64,000 nt of DNA from Tethya wilhelma. Lineage: Eukaryota; Porifera; Demospongiae; Tethyida; Tethyidae. Shown one piece after another: positions 11,309 to 22,888 of the stretch; position 1 is the first letter of the stretch, and every line of letters begins with the position of its first letter. The translations under genes were made by a program, and so were the position numbers. The stretch lies in contig CAXIPT010000001.1 in NCBI GenBank assembly GCA_964030475.1, forward strand, positions 24,837,685-24,901,684, read 5' to 3'. The notes below the pieces were generated by a model. That model made no database searches and was not told where the DNA came from. It saw only the letters and a list, made by a program, of their open reading frames with translations.

Positions 11309-11644
11309 AAAGCTACATCACACAAGCTTTAGCTATAAACTTTTTTTGAATGCTAGCACATCAGATAAAGTAAAGTCAGCATTAGGTGATTTCCTCACAG
11401 GCTCACACCACTGAATTTGATTTCAAAATTTCAGGTAGAATCTGTGGCTAACTGATGTGCTAATGTTTTACTGTTTCCAGCAGTGTTGATGCTGCAATTA
11501 TTATAGGGCCTGGGAATGAGGTTATGTGGCTACCTGTTTACTACCTGGACACAGCATATGTACACGTTTGTATGTACAATGTTACCACAGTTATTATATA
11601 CGGATTGACCCTATACATGATGTAGCCTCATTCCCATGCTTTTT

Positions 11645-11646
<2 letters not shown>

Positions 11647-11694
<48 letters not shown>
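11647..11694. repeat. 48-base poly-A tract
   Basis: An uninterrupted A run followed by A-rich sequence. It comes just after the motif TAGCCTCATTCCCATGC of the TAGCCTCG repeat family. A similar T/A run follows the family at 25100-25120. Confidence 0.9.
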
Positions 11695-11696
<2 letters not shown>

Positions 11697-12018
11697 ATTA
11701 AAAAAAAATTAAAAAAAAAATAAAAAAGGAAATTTGATTGAGATTGAGGCTATACATAATTAGTGTATGATGGCATTAATAGAAAGATATCTTATCTAGG
11801 ATCATCAAGCTTATTTGCCTCTGTTATGTTATGTTAAGTCTTACTCATTGACAAGTAGTTGCCAATTTCCACTCTATATCTAATGACCGCATTCAATCTG
11901 GAAATATTATACCTTCGAAGTCTCACACAGGCTTCTCGTATAATTATACATGTCACATGCACTACTCAGGATGATCCCACACATGCATGTCAACAGATTT
12001 TACTATTATCCAACAACT

Positions 12019-12092
12019 ATTCATATTATTATTATTATTATTATTGAACACGCCACGGAAAGGCGCAAATGGGGAAGGGAAACAACACATGT
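12019..12092 (+). repeat. (ATT)n-linked dispersed repeat, copy 1
   Basis: An ATT microsatellite is followed by CACGCCAC, AGGCGCAA and a TGGGGAAGGG block. The same order recurs at 58205-58290, so the flanks belong to one element. Confidence 0.6.
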
Positions 12093-12326
12093 ACGTATAC
12101 AGACAGACACTTATACGGTCACTGTAGAGACATGCACTGTCAGTTGTAATTAATGTAATAAATACATGCACGATATTTCAGTTCACAAGTACTGCATGAG
12201 ACGTTTTCATGTAAAAAGCATAACACTAGTCCTACTAACATAACATCTCAATTGCTAACAACCTAGTCTTACTAATTTAGTCAAGCATTTTTATCTCGAT
12301 AATTAGAATCTTTTGTTATAGTTCGA

Positions 12327-13328
12327 TCACAAGAGATTAGTGATAGTACTAATCGGTATTAGTACTCCAAAAGGGGGCTTGGCTGAGGAATCCCCAGCAT
12401 ACACCATACCGATAATTTTTTTGGTAGACTGAATGACAACAAATGCTCCAGAATCACCTGGTCCAGCAAAGATAGGATAGGCAACAGTTCCTTCTACTTT
12501 AATACATCCGTGTCCAGTGAATGTTGGAAAGGCAGGAGGTATACCGCCAGAAAAATCAAAAGAGGTAGATTTAACAGTACCCTCAGAATAGGCACTGTTA
12601 GCTCCATACTTGGCTACTCTATCTCCAACGGCAGCAGAGATCTCTCCCGTAGTATTGCCAATGTTCAAAATTGTGTTGTATTGATACTTCCTGGTTGATG
12701 GAATCTCAGCAATTGATAAATCAGCATTATATTTCGATCCATACCAGCCAGCAACGGTCGATCCTGCCAAATCTGCTGGATAAGTACCTCCGTGAAACTT
12801 GGATGGTTCCAGTACTGGTTCAGGTGGTGTAGCATTCCCTGCAGATGCAAAAACATGCTGGCAACTAATTATAGTCGGCTTTTTTTTGTATTCGAATGCC
12901 AACCCAATAGTTCCATTGACGATGCTCGATTTTGGATCACTTGCACTACGCCCACCTACAAGAATATTGGCCTGAGCAGGTACAGTCTCAGCTGTGGTGG
13001 TACGATACAACTCAGGATTATTGCTTGGCCATCGAGTGTCGGGATTGCTTTCCACAACATCCGTTGGTATTCCCTCGACTTCAGGTGGTATGAGATCACA
13101 CGCCTCGATCTTATCAACTGGAAGTTTTTTATCAACATACACCTGAATACACAGTGTGCTGGTCTCCTCTCCTTTCTTATACTTGTAGTCAACATCCAGA
13201 CCAGCCACACCTTTCTTCTTGAAGAACTTGTCTCGAACACTTGCCTTTACACGAATAATTTTTTCTCGTTCTTCATCTTTTGGAATTTCTCTTTCTTCAA
13301 TAATTCCAAAAAAACCCTTAGTAGCCAT
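12327..13328 (-). CDS. Bacterial-type chymotrypsin-fold serine protease, intronless
   Basis: A single uninterrupted frame of 334 residues (333 if the second of two adjacent ATGs is used, as in the truncated twin). Residues about 22-95 form the N-terminal module common in bacterial trypsin-like proteins (GVAGLDVDYKYK, QVYVDKKLPVDKI, IPPEVEGIPTDVVE). A peptidase domain follows with a likely triad: His159 in SCQHVF, Asp204 in NADLSIAEI and Ser294 in GPGDSGAFVV. There is no signal peptide or zymogen activation site of the animal trypsin type, so it is probably intracellular. The intron-free structure and domain layout point to acquisition from bacteria or a bacterial origin (inference). A truncated copy lies 0.9 kb upstream on the same strand. 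Confidence 0.8.
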   Translation of the reverse strand: MATKGFFGIIEEREIPKDEEREKIIRVKASVRDKFFKKKGVAGLDVDYKYKKGEETSTLCIQVYVDKKLPVDKIEACDLIPPEVEGIPTDVVESNPDTRWPSNNPELYRTTTAETVPAQANILVGGRSASDPKSSIVNGTIGLAFEYKKKPTIISCQHVFASAGNATPPEPVLEPSKFHGGTYPADLAGSTVAGWYGSKYNADLSIAEIPSTRKYQYNTILNIGNTTGEISAAVGDRVAKYGANSAYSEGTVKSTSFDFSGGIPPAFPTFTGHGCIKVEGTVAYPIFAGPGDSGAFVVIQSTKKIIGMVYAGDSSAKPPFGVLIPISTITNLL

Positions 13329-14224
13329 CATATCATATAGCAGTATTCAGAGTTATCTGAGAAGTACTTGTTATAGGTAACAACTGAGCTGCCTGGTTGC
13401 TTTATAGGCACCTGCGGCAAGCTATAATAGGATCTATGGGATCTATTGATGAATTGAATGTCAGGTTGTGTGGCCTCACAGCGCGCGCCCCGTCAGCCGG
13501 CGCGGCCAGTAATCAGCTCAGCTAGCCAGCTTCGTCCCGATCCGGCCGGCTAGACATGCGCAGAACTACCTCAGTGGAACTACCTCGTGGTTGCACAATA
13601 ACCCCTGCCCCTGGCATGACCCAGGTAGTTTTTGACCAGTTAGAGACTCTCAGCAGTTCTTCCTTCGTCACCACCGCCTCTAATAATTATTCAAGCATTA
13701 CCTGAGCTAAACTAATCCAGAAACCACACTCTGACATTTGTTGCAGGAAATATCACAGTTTGCTGTAGTTGCAATGACTGATTGCTGACAGAGGCTCTAG
13801 CTGCTACTAGCTAACTAGTATAAGAACGCACTCATTTGGTCCAATGGATGACCACGTCATATCATACAATTTGAAAATGTTTACTTTCACAGCAGTGAGT
13901 GTTTGTGCTTTGAAAATGAAACAAAAACTAATTCAAAGTCATAGGTAGATAGAAATACAACTAGTGAACTACTCTTAGCCAAAAAGTCAAGTTGGGCTAA
14001 AAACACTGCTATTACTGTAGATCACTAGACTTTTAAAATGGAGGTTCAAGGTACGTCTACAATTTCTGAACTGATTTTTTAATAGTTTTGCATAGCTCCA
14101 AGTCACATGATAAAATTCCTACAAATTTTGTGCTAGTACAGCGGGCATTATTTAGAGACGGTTGTTGGACTGACTGAATATTATACATTATGATGATTGT
14201 GACAATGCCCACTTATATATAAGA
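13329..14224. other. Intergenic region between protease gene and its twin
   Basis: It includes the protease 5' region and a local GC-rich patch (about 13470-13560, GCGCGCGCC and CCGGCCGGC). No gene was seen. Confidence 0.5.
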
Positions 14225-14593
14225 TCATTGTCCCGGGGGGTATGCCTCTGTATCAGCCATGGTGGTTTGATACAACTCAGGATTATTGCTTGGCCATCGA
14301 GTGTCGGGATTGCTTTCCACAACATCCGTTGGTATTCCCTCGACTTCAGGTGGTATGAGATCACATGCCTCGATCTTATCAACTGGAAGTTTTTTATCGA
14401 CATACACCTGAATACACAGTGTGCTAGTCTTCTTTCCTTTCTTATACTTGTAGTCAACATCCAGACCAGCCACACCTTTCTTCTTGAAGAACTCGTCTCG
14501 AATGCTTGACTTTACGCCAATTATTTTCTCTCGTTCTTCATCTTTTGGAATTTCTCTTACGGCAATATCTCCGAAAAATCCCTTAGTAGCCAT
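14225..14593 (-). pseudogene. Truncated twin of the bacterial-type serine protease
   Basis: From the ATG at 14593 the frame matches residues 2 to about 112 of the neighbouring protease (ATKGFF, GVAGLDVDYKYK, RWPSNNPELY), then ends after a few unrelated residues. The entire catalytic domain is absent. Part of the 5' flank (TCTGAGAAGTA) is also shared, so promoter and N-terminal module were duplicated together. It could still make a 122-residue protein of just the N-terminal module. Confidence 0.75.
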
Positions 14594-14639
14594 TATTAGT
14601 TTCGAGTTGTCTGAGAAGTAAGTTGTGACGGAGCAGTTG

Positions 14640-14725
14640 ACTGAGCTGGCACGGATCGATCGCAGATCGCGCGGAGCCGCGGATCGATCCCGGATCCCGG
14701 ACGTCATTACTATGACGTAATGTCA
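14640..14725. promoter_or_regulatory. Palindromic ATF/CRE-like sites upstream of protease twin
   Basis: GACGTCATTACTATGACGTA contains facing TGACG half-sites, next to repeated GATCGATC motifs, within 130 bp of the start codon. Use as a promoter is inference. Confidence 0.3.
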
Positions 14726-15155
14726 ATAAATTCGTTCCTAGATCCTAGATTCTTACATGATTATTAGAATCACTGCTTAATGCATATAAGCAAGACACAT
14801 GAATAGCAATACATTTGATAACAAAAGTATGCACCCAGTTAGCTACATTAATTAGAGAGTTTTAAACTAACAATAATAACTTGAATGCTTTATCTATAGC
14901 TAAGTTTAGTGTTCCAGTTCTTAGAACACAATCTTAGCACCATCTTTTTGGATCTTTTCAAGAATATTTCTAGCTATTTGGTATATAGCTACCTAGTTAG
15001 CACCATCTGCAATCTGAGTCGTTCTAATAATATTATTCAGAACTTAGAAGATAACTGAGGATGTGAATGATTGGTGATCTACATTGCACATGTAATACTA
15101 ACAATTGTGTGTGTGTGTATGTGTGTGCATGTGCCCACATGTGTATGTGTGTATA
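14726..15155. other. Intergenic region 3' of CFAP57 copy B
   Basis: AT-rich sequence with a short GT repeat at about 15108-15155. No gene was seen. Confidence 0.5.
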
Positions 15156-18100
15156 CTATTGTACTGAGGAGAGTTGAGGCTGTAAACTTGTCGTAATGGG
15201 TGATAGTTTTGGTGGTGTCACTGAGCCAAGTGGAGTGGTGCTCTCCATCTCTCTTATCTTTGCTCTCAATCTACTGATCTCCATCTTCTGCATTTCTATA
15301 ATCCTCGAGTTATCACTGGGTTCAATCTTGGCTATACCAGTCAGAGGAACGACTGGTTTGGAGCTAGCTCTGGCACTGTGCTCGTCAAAGCCTTGTTTAC
15401 GAGCAATCTTCAGTATAGCCTCTAAATCATTAGCATTGCTCCGACTTTTCTTCAGTTCTGCTCTCAACTCATTGATCTCCTTCATTAGTGACACATTTTC
15501 CTGTGTGAGAATAGTGACATCATAATGATGCAATGACTTTGCTAAAATTAATAAACTAATGTAATGATGATGTCATAATGATGTAACAATTATGATTGTA
15601 CAATGGATGATATCATAATGATGTAATGAATCTAAATGTATTAAGATGTACTAAAGAAGTGAGCAGCTAACTTGGGTGCATGCATGCTTACATTCATGAT
15701 CCTCAAGTATTTTGCCTTTTGTGTTTTGGTCATTCTCTCTATCTTGCTCTTGAGAGTGATGACTGTACGCTCCAAGTGATCACGGTGTCTGTAGCACTCG
15801 GAGTGAATATTCACCTCCTCTGGTCGTTTGGAGTCCATCTCAGACTGCATAGATATAGACATTTTCATTGGTAGTTCAGTATTAGTAAGAGTAGCCTCAT
15901 TCTTATGCAGACCTCCCCCATAAACTTTGCAACTCACAAAATAGCACTTAGGAAGGCCTTGCATGGGAACAAAGCTAGGCAAGGCTGCATGCTCAGTTTA
16001 TATTGGTACACTTAATAATTGAATCTCTGTGTGCTTGTACTGTCTGAATACCACCACCATTTACCTTGTCAAAATCTCTCAGATATTTCCTGTAGAGTTG
16101 TTTGATGGACTCTTTGAGTTCTTTCGGCTCTTGTATGAACCTCGAAGTGTTGTGCAGTCCTGCCTTGATGTTCCTCAGCTCAATCTTGAGATCGTGGGCT
16201 TGTTGTCTCTCTTGAAGCATCTCCTTAGAGGTGGCATCTAGACGGAGATCCTTCTGAGCCATCGCAAGTTGGAGAGCCTTGTTGTCACGACTGAATTCAC
16301 CCAGTTCTCCTTCCATCTGTGTGTGAATAGCGTGTTGTTTTACTTTACATCATGACCAAAAAAATTTTGAGAATACGTACAATTCTGAGCAGTTTTTCTT
16401 ACTTTTGCTATCTGTTCTTTCATTCTCTTGATCTCGTTCTCTCTCGGCTCCATCTGTTTGCGAATCTCTTTGATCTTGTAGTCCAACACAAACTTGTACT
16501 TCTCCAACTCTTGGTTGATCTTCTTGAGATCATAGATACGTTTCTCCTGTGAAATTGCCAGTAGATAAAAATAGCACACTTATTCACCACATACATGTAC
16601 ATCTATTGCTTCTCCTATCCTCATGCATCAGCATCAATGTCATGCTTGCATATCTTATCGTGTAAATGACTGTATAGGCATTTCATCACAGATTTTTAAA
16701 ACGTGTCTGTGATAGCACTCATGCAGGAGAGTTAAATTAGAATTATTTCTATGCAAGCATATAATCCCTTGTTGAGTTTTTCCTTTGTATTGCAAACATA
16801 CTTTATCTTGGATAGTGTCGTCTCTTTCTCCAATTTCTCTCTTCAAGTTTTCAATGTCTGTCTTGAGTGAGTTGATGGTGGCGTCCCTCCTCTTCACCTC
16901 CTGCTGCAGCTGATGGATCTCACCCTTCAGACTCTTCTTGTCCTCTTGAAGACTGAGTACCTACATGTGAAGAAATAATAATGTTATGTTACCATAAACT
17001 ATAGAACATAAAATTCTAGTTGGATTTGTCAACTGCATGATCATAATTTTATATCGTTAAGGATTGTGGTTGCTATGCAAAAGCAAATAAATCAATGATC
17101 TTCCAAGATACTATAAGTAAGACAGTTCACATGCAATAATTATATCGATCGAATATATTTATACCGGTACATGTATAAGTCAGGGGTGGCCTGGTGGCTA
17201 GTTCAACAATGACTCTGATTCCCAACCCTTGGGTAGGCAGTTCGAGTCCCTCCAGTGCCATGCACAGGTATTTCTTTCCCATTTTCTCTTTTGAGCTCTG
17301 CCTAGGAGTTAACTCAACTCTACCCCAAAAAATGAGGAGGTGAATTTCACCGCATCCTTCGGAGGGGATGTAAAGCTGTCGGTCCCGGGAGACCTGCGTT
17401 CATTAGTCCTAGGCTATTTGCAGGCTCTCGTTAGCCACAATTGTGGTAAACCCAAAAGGGCACTTGCAGCCGATTCATTTACTACCCCTTTCATTAACAG
17501 CTTGATGAGATAGCTTATGATCGGTATATCTTTATTTCATGTACCTTCTTTGTGAGTATCCCAGCATCTCCTCTCAGTTTTACGTTGTCTTCAAACTGTT
17601 TCCTCAACTTCCTCTCGTAGTCGTTCTTCAGGTCTAGAATCTCCTGGTCTGCATCCTCCTCTGTCTGTCTCTGAAGTTCGTTGCTCTCTTTCATCTCCTG
17701 TGTGTGTTGGTCTGTGGCCTTCTCCAGTTGGAGGTTCTTGTCATGGAGTTTAGCTTCATAGTGTTCTGTCAGTTCTTGAAGAGCTTTGTCTTTAGCATCT
17801 TCCATATCAAGAATACGACGTTCATAGTCCTGCAGTAATAAGGATTTATCAATAATTAAAGTTGATTTGTGTGAGCCATACTTTTATTTGATTTCTACAT
17901 GAGAGGGTTCCTTCAAGTTTGGGATTGAATTTTTCATACATACCTCTTGTAGTTTCTGACTCCTGGCTTGAAGTTCTTGGAACTTTTCATACTCTGCCAT
18001 CAACTTCTGGTTGTTAGCATTCTCTGAAAGGAAAACAAAATAGTTGAAAATGCACATGCACTCACACATAGCTGCTGTGCTGCATGTATGGTCCACAATT

Positions 18101-21100
18101 GCCTTCCATCTCTATGTAGCTGTTGTCTTACGTACCAATCTCTAGTAGTTCTGTGTCTTGTTTTTCACACAAATCACTTATCTCCTCTTTCAATCTTGAT
18201 ACCTCATTCTCCATCTCCTTCTGAAGAGCCTACACAAACAAACAAACAAACAAACATTAAATTCAATTTTGATATAATAATTATTATTATGAAATATAAT
18301 TATTATGAAAGTATGGAAGTCGTAACTTACATCTTTCTTTGCTTTGAGTGATTCAATTTCTGTCAAAAACTTGTCGGTCAATTCCTTGGTCTTTTCGTTG
18401 TGTGCCATGTCCTTGAGACGCATTTGATACTCATTCTCCATCTTGAGCTCCTCCACACGAGTCTTTAGCTCAGATATCAAGGTAGTCTGCACAAATGATG
18501 ACAATTCGTGCATTGTAAAATTGAACAGTAATGGTCAAAAAGAGAATAACAGACAAATAATTTGGCTTTGTAACTAAGAAAGCAAAGATTCGACATGAGA
18601 GAAGTCTCAAATCTTACACAGAAAACAGATTCTAAAGTGTATGTTTCATTTTTAAGGTTCCTATAGTAGCTTTATTGGCTTTCTATGCAACCTTTTCTGT
18701 TAAAATTCCCACACACGTACCTTTTCTTCAAGGTCTGATTTGCTGATCAACATTTCATCGGCGTAGGGGAAGTCTCTTTCTCTTACGTTGCGACCATCTT
18801 TGTCATGAATCTTGAACGAGTAGAGAGTGCCGTCTTGACCGACAGAGAAGAGGAGTTGATTATCATAGGAGATGCACATCTATTGTGAAATTGTATGTGC
18901 ATGTGTATATGTATGAAACATCATAGTCGTTAAATGAAAGTAAAATGTCCAGTGCATGGACATAACCCATGATGCATGGAGATTAAATTTCAGTGCCAAG
19001 CTTAAGTCATAAGTTATGGTATATAGGACAAGTTGGGAATATGTACATTTAAACTAGCACTTAGTTCTAGCTGAACAGCACTATAGAAGCAAGTTTTTGA
19101 TTAGGCTTTTGTGCACCATTTTGGATATGGTCTGATTATAGGTCTCTATACTTAATTACCCATACCTTTGAAACTGGGCCAGAGTGAGCTTGGTGTTCTT
19201 GCCACTCTCCTGGCTCTGTCAGTGGGAACTTGACTGCCCTCACTGTACCAGAACTAGTACCCACAAACAGCATACGACCAGAGTGGGACAACACCACTTG
19301 AGTGAGCACCACATCACCAGCATTCACTTGACGAAGAATCTGAGAGAAATGAAAGGGAAAAAATCTTGAGATCTAGCTGGGATTTGAAGCTAGGTCTTTC
19401 AACTTCTAGTTGAATGCTTTTACCACTGAGTTACCAAAGCTTGTGAGCATTGCATGGAGCAGGAAATACAGTACTATTCATAGACACTATAGTTGACTGT
19501 ATGGTTGTATATAGCATTTAACCATTTCAAGCTATATTGTAATAACTGATTTTTTTGTTAAATTTTAGTCAGCTGTTATGGTTTAGTAATACAGTGTATG
19601 TACCATACTCTCTTGCCAGTCAATTTCCTTCAGTGTATGATCGCTACCAACAGCAAATGTAGTCCTTGTGTCTGGAGTGAGGGCGAGAGAGGTGTAGCTA
19701 CATGTCTTGAGAACACACTCCTTCTCTCTCTTGCAAGCCTGGACATTCCACTCGTACACAGCTCCATCCATAGAACAGCTGATCAGCTTAGTATCATCAG
19801 GAGTCCACTGCATACTACGAACCTACAAGAACACCAAATTTTATTCAAAGTTTACAGAGATAAATAACCATATTGTGAACCTCAATACAACATAGCCAAG
19901 CAGTTTTAGTGCATGTTGCAAGCATTGCTGTATTAGTCTGACCAAGTGACCATTATGCAATATTAAGATTTAGTTGGGATGCTGCACAATTGTACAACTC
20001 GTACATGTTACATATGTGTTAATGTGTACCTTTCCATTGTGTCCCTTGAGGTTGCCCACAGCTTCGTATGTATAGGTGGAGAAGAGCTGAATGAGAGTTG
20101 CATTAGCAGCTGCAAACATGTGTCCACCATTGCTGAAACAACACTGTGTACAGAATGGAAGAAATTGTATACCAAGAGTTTTGATTCCTCCATGTTAACT
20201 TTAGTGTATCTTTTGTATAATATGAGGATATGGCACTGTTGTGTGTACATTTAGTTTGTTCCATGTGTATTAATAATAGGCTTGAATTCTTCCTCACCTC
20301 TCTGCATCCTCTGATCATGAACTCTTTGAAAGGTCTTATGTCATCAATGAGAAGGTTCATCAACCTCAGCTTCTCACTGAAACCAACCAACACAAACAGA
20401 CCACTGGGATGGAGTGCTATGCTGTACACTTCCTCATGAAACTCCTTGTATAAATCTAAAGCACTGCAAGAAATTTAGAAGAGTCAAATAACTTAGGCTT
20501 TACCAGAATCCTAGCTGATTCTTAGCTGAGAGGAATGGCTGAAATGGAAACAAAATGCATGTAAATTTATCAGCAAGTGTCTCACTTATTCTCATAGTTC
20601 CATATCCTGATGGACTTGTCCAAGGAGCAGGTAGCAATGAGAGGTTTTCTCACACACACTGCCATTCCAGTGATCTCACCATGGTGATAGGAGTGGGTCA
20701 GATAATCAAAGGCAGCTGAACTCCTACCCTGTACACATGTATGCATAGCAAATAGAATTGAATGGAGGCATCTAGCTATAGTGTAAGTGCAGTTATCTAC
20801 TTCAACTCAAGACTATAATACTACATGCATACACTGTATGTTAGCATGCAGAAAGACCCTGATCAAGGATCCGATTACTTACACATGCAGTAGAACTATT
20901 GACCAAAAACAATATTCAAGGATAACTGTGATACACTTAAAGTATCTGACCAAATTCAAGGATGATGTGTACCTACATGCAATGACCAACAAACATATGT
21001 GGATTGTTCAAAGATGACTTACATTCCCCTGTAGATCGGCCACCGAAAGTGTCAGATTGTACAGCTGCTGTCTCCTTGTACTACACAGCACGTTCTCCTC

Positions 21101-22379
21101 ACTCGGACTCAGTGCTATGTTGAGGATATCGTTGGTAGTCGACACGTAGCCCAGGTCCCCCATTTGAGGCACCTCTGCTGCAGCATTGGGGTCGGCCCAC
21201 ACGCTGATGCTGCGTGAGTTCTTGTAGAGGTACTTCTGAGGTGCCATTTCAAAGAAGTGGAGTGTTCCATCACCTCCAGAGCAGATGAAACCTTTAGAGT
21301 AGGCTGTGATGCATTCAATACGAAATGGTTCGCTGTACTCATTCCTGTAGTAAAATTCGGCGCGCACACACACACACATGTATAGTTGACATTATTTTGT
21401 AGATTTGAACGGCACATTATGAAGACTACACGTGCATATCTGCAAGGTAAAATCAACTTTCAAATTCGAAATTTTGATGACTTACAAGAGTGATATTTTG
21501 GAAGATGACTCGTCTTTCTTTTTGTTCACTTCAAACTCGTTCTTGAGCTCTCCCACTTCAAAGAGTTGAACCTTTCCCCTGTCTGTTCCCATGACAAGGA
21601 GATCCTCAGACAACCAAGCCTGACACAGGTAGTTGGACGGCTCCACCTTCATAAAGGCAAACTGTTTGAAGTTGCCTTCACTGTAACGAAACAACTTAAA
21701 CACTTTTTCACCAATGACACACACTTGAGTGTTGTCATGAGGATTGAAGGAGACCTGTATTAAAATGCAAAGAAAAAAAAAACTTATAGACTTCTAGGCC
21801 ATTCCAACAAAAACTGACTTACTACTCACTCCAAGCATGTTGTACATCTTAATTGCTAGATAGTTAACCTAAACTGTTTGCTTGAACTGTTTTCTTTTAG
21901 CCACTCACCTGTCTCACAGGATAGTTGGTACCTCCATTGCTTTTGGTAAAAGCCATCACTTTGGCCTTCTCCCAGTGCCAGTAAGTCAGTATCCAGTCGG
22001 GTGAACCAGTCTGTGTTATCAGGTACTTTGAATCCGGCGAAAAAGCAAGGCTGATGAACTCTTGTGAAGTGATGTCAAGAATACTGAGAACTTTCCTTCT
22101 CTTTTGTGTGTTCAAGTCAAACACCAATATGGTTGGTTTATCGCTCCTCTTTTCAGCCACAGCAGCATATCTCTTGTTGGGACTCACAGCCAAAGCAGTC
22201 ATCCCTTCACCGCCAACAGTACACGGTATGAACTTCTGCACCTTCTGGTCAACATTGAACAGGACCAAGTTGGCTCCACTGGGGTAGAGGATACTCTGTT
22301 CATCCAAGTACCACACATTATTGGCAACATCTCCTTTCAAACCGAAGCAATATTTCGGATAGGCTCCAGCAATAGACAT
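15156..22379 (-). CDS. CFAP57: CFAP57 (WDR65) copy B, complete
   Basis: Eighteen exons were traced with matching phases: 22379-21909, 21754-21486, 21344-21023, 20728-20586, 20463-20298, 20143-20030, 19822-19604, 19339-19166, 18879-18721, 18486-18331, 18229-18136, 18023-17944, 17829-17545, 16960-16802, 16546-16403, 16316-16065, 15844-15692, 15500-15156. They encode 1234 residues. Exons 1-9 form WD40 repeats (for example [25 protein letters not shown]) and exons 10-18 a long coiled coil. This architecture and length match CFAP57, a component of ciliary inner dynein arm assemblies. It lies about 510 bp downstream of copy C in the same orientation. Exons 15, 16 and part of 18 are nearly identical to C, while exons 10-12 and 14 have diverged, so paralogue evolution is patchy. 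Confidence 0.9.
17180..17480 (+). mobile_element. tRNA-derived SINE with conserved central domain
   Basis: It lies in a CFAP57-B intron on the opposite strand. A tRNA-like head has an A-box-like GTGGCCTGGTGGCTAG and a B box GTTCGAGTCCC about 45 bases later. The body contains CGCATCCTTCGGAGGGGATG followed by TAAAGCTGTCGGTCCCGGG, which resembles the conserved central domain of several metazoan SINE families (from memory, unverified). It ends in a unique tail near 17480. Confidence 0.65.
19362..19440 (-). mobile_element. tRNA-like SINE copy in CFAP57-B intron
   Basis: The reverse strand reads TGGTAACTCAGTGGTAAAAG (A-box region), then CTTCAAATCCCAGCTAGATC and TCAAGATTTTTTC. The CCCAGCTAGATCTCAAGAT ending is shared with the copy at 24625-24712, which defines one family. 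Confidence 0.65.
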
Positions 22380-22888
22380 ACTGTATACACACACCTTACT
22401 ATTATGCAATTAATGCTATAGATTCTAGTTACTCAAACTTTTTAAAAAATTCTCTGCAAACTTTAGCTCCTGTTAAACTTATGATACTATGTGCTTAGAA
22501 ACAAACAGTAAACACTGATGTTGTCACGAGTAACCAAGGCGACCATTTATCTCATTAACACTCTTCTTGCTTCTATTGTGAGGTATGAGCGGATGAAAGA
22601 GAGAGGAGATGACATAAGTGTACTTGTTAAATTTTCTTTAATTTACACTATAAAAATGTAGCTATACTTGAGATGTCTATAGGTTTGTGCATGTATTTTA
22701 GATATGTATGTGTATTGTGCTGCGCCATTATCAACCATAAAGGGTTTACATATATAATCAAGTGTGTGAAAATAAAACTCTCTTTGTTTCAATGCACAAG
22801 TTACAACATAAAATAGAACAGTTGTTTAGGTACCAGACAATACACCACATGTACACACACACACACATTGATATACGTATGCATGTTC
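22380..22888. promoter_or_regulatory. Short spacer between tandem CFAP57 genes
   Basis: About 500 bp between the end of copy C and the start of copy B. It must hold the C 3' end and the B promoter. AT-rich, no ORF of note. Confidence 0.45.

Larger units (their letters stand above)
10582..12326. other. Repeat-rich non-coding region
   Basis: This stretch holds an 'n' at 11227, a CT microsatellite, a 48-base A run, an ATT repeat and several short repeat fragments. No supported gene was seen. It separates the partial CFAP57 copy from the serine protease gene. Confidence 0.5.
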
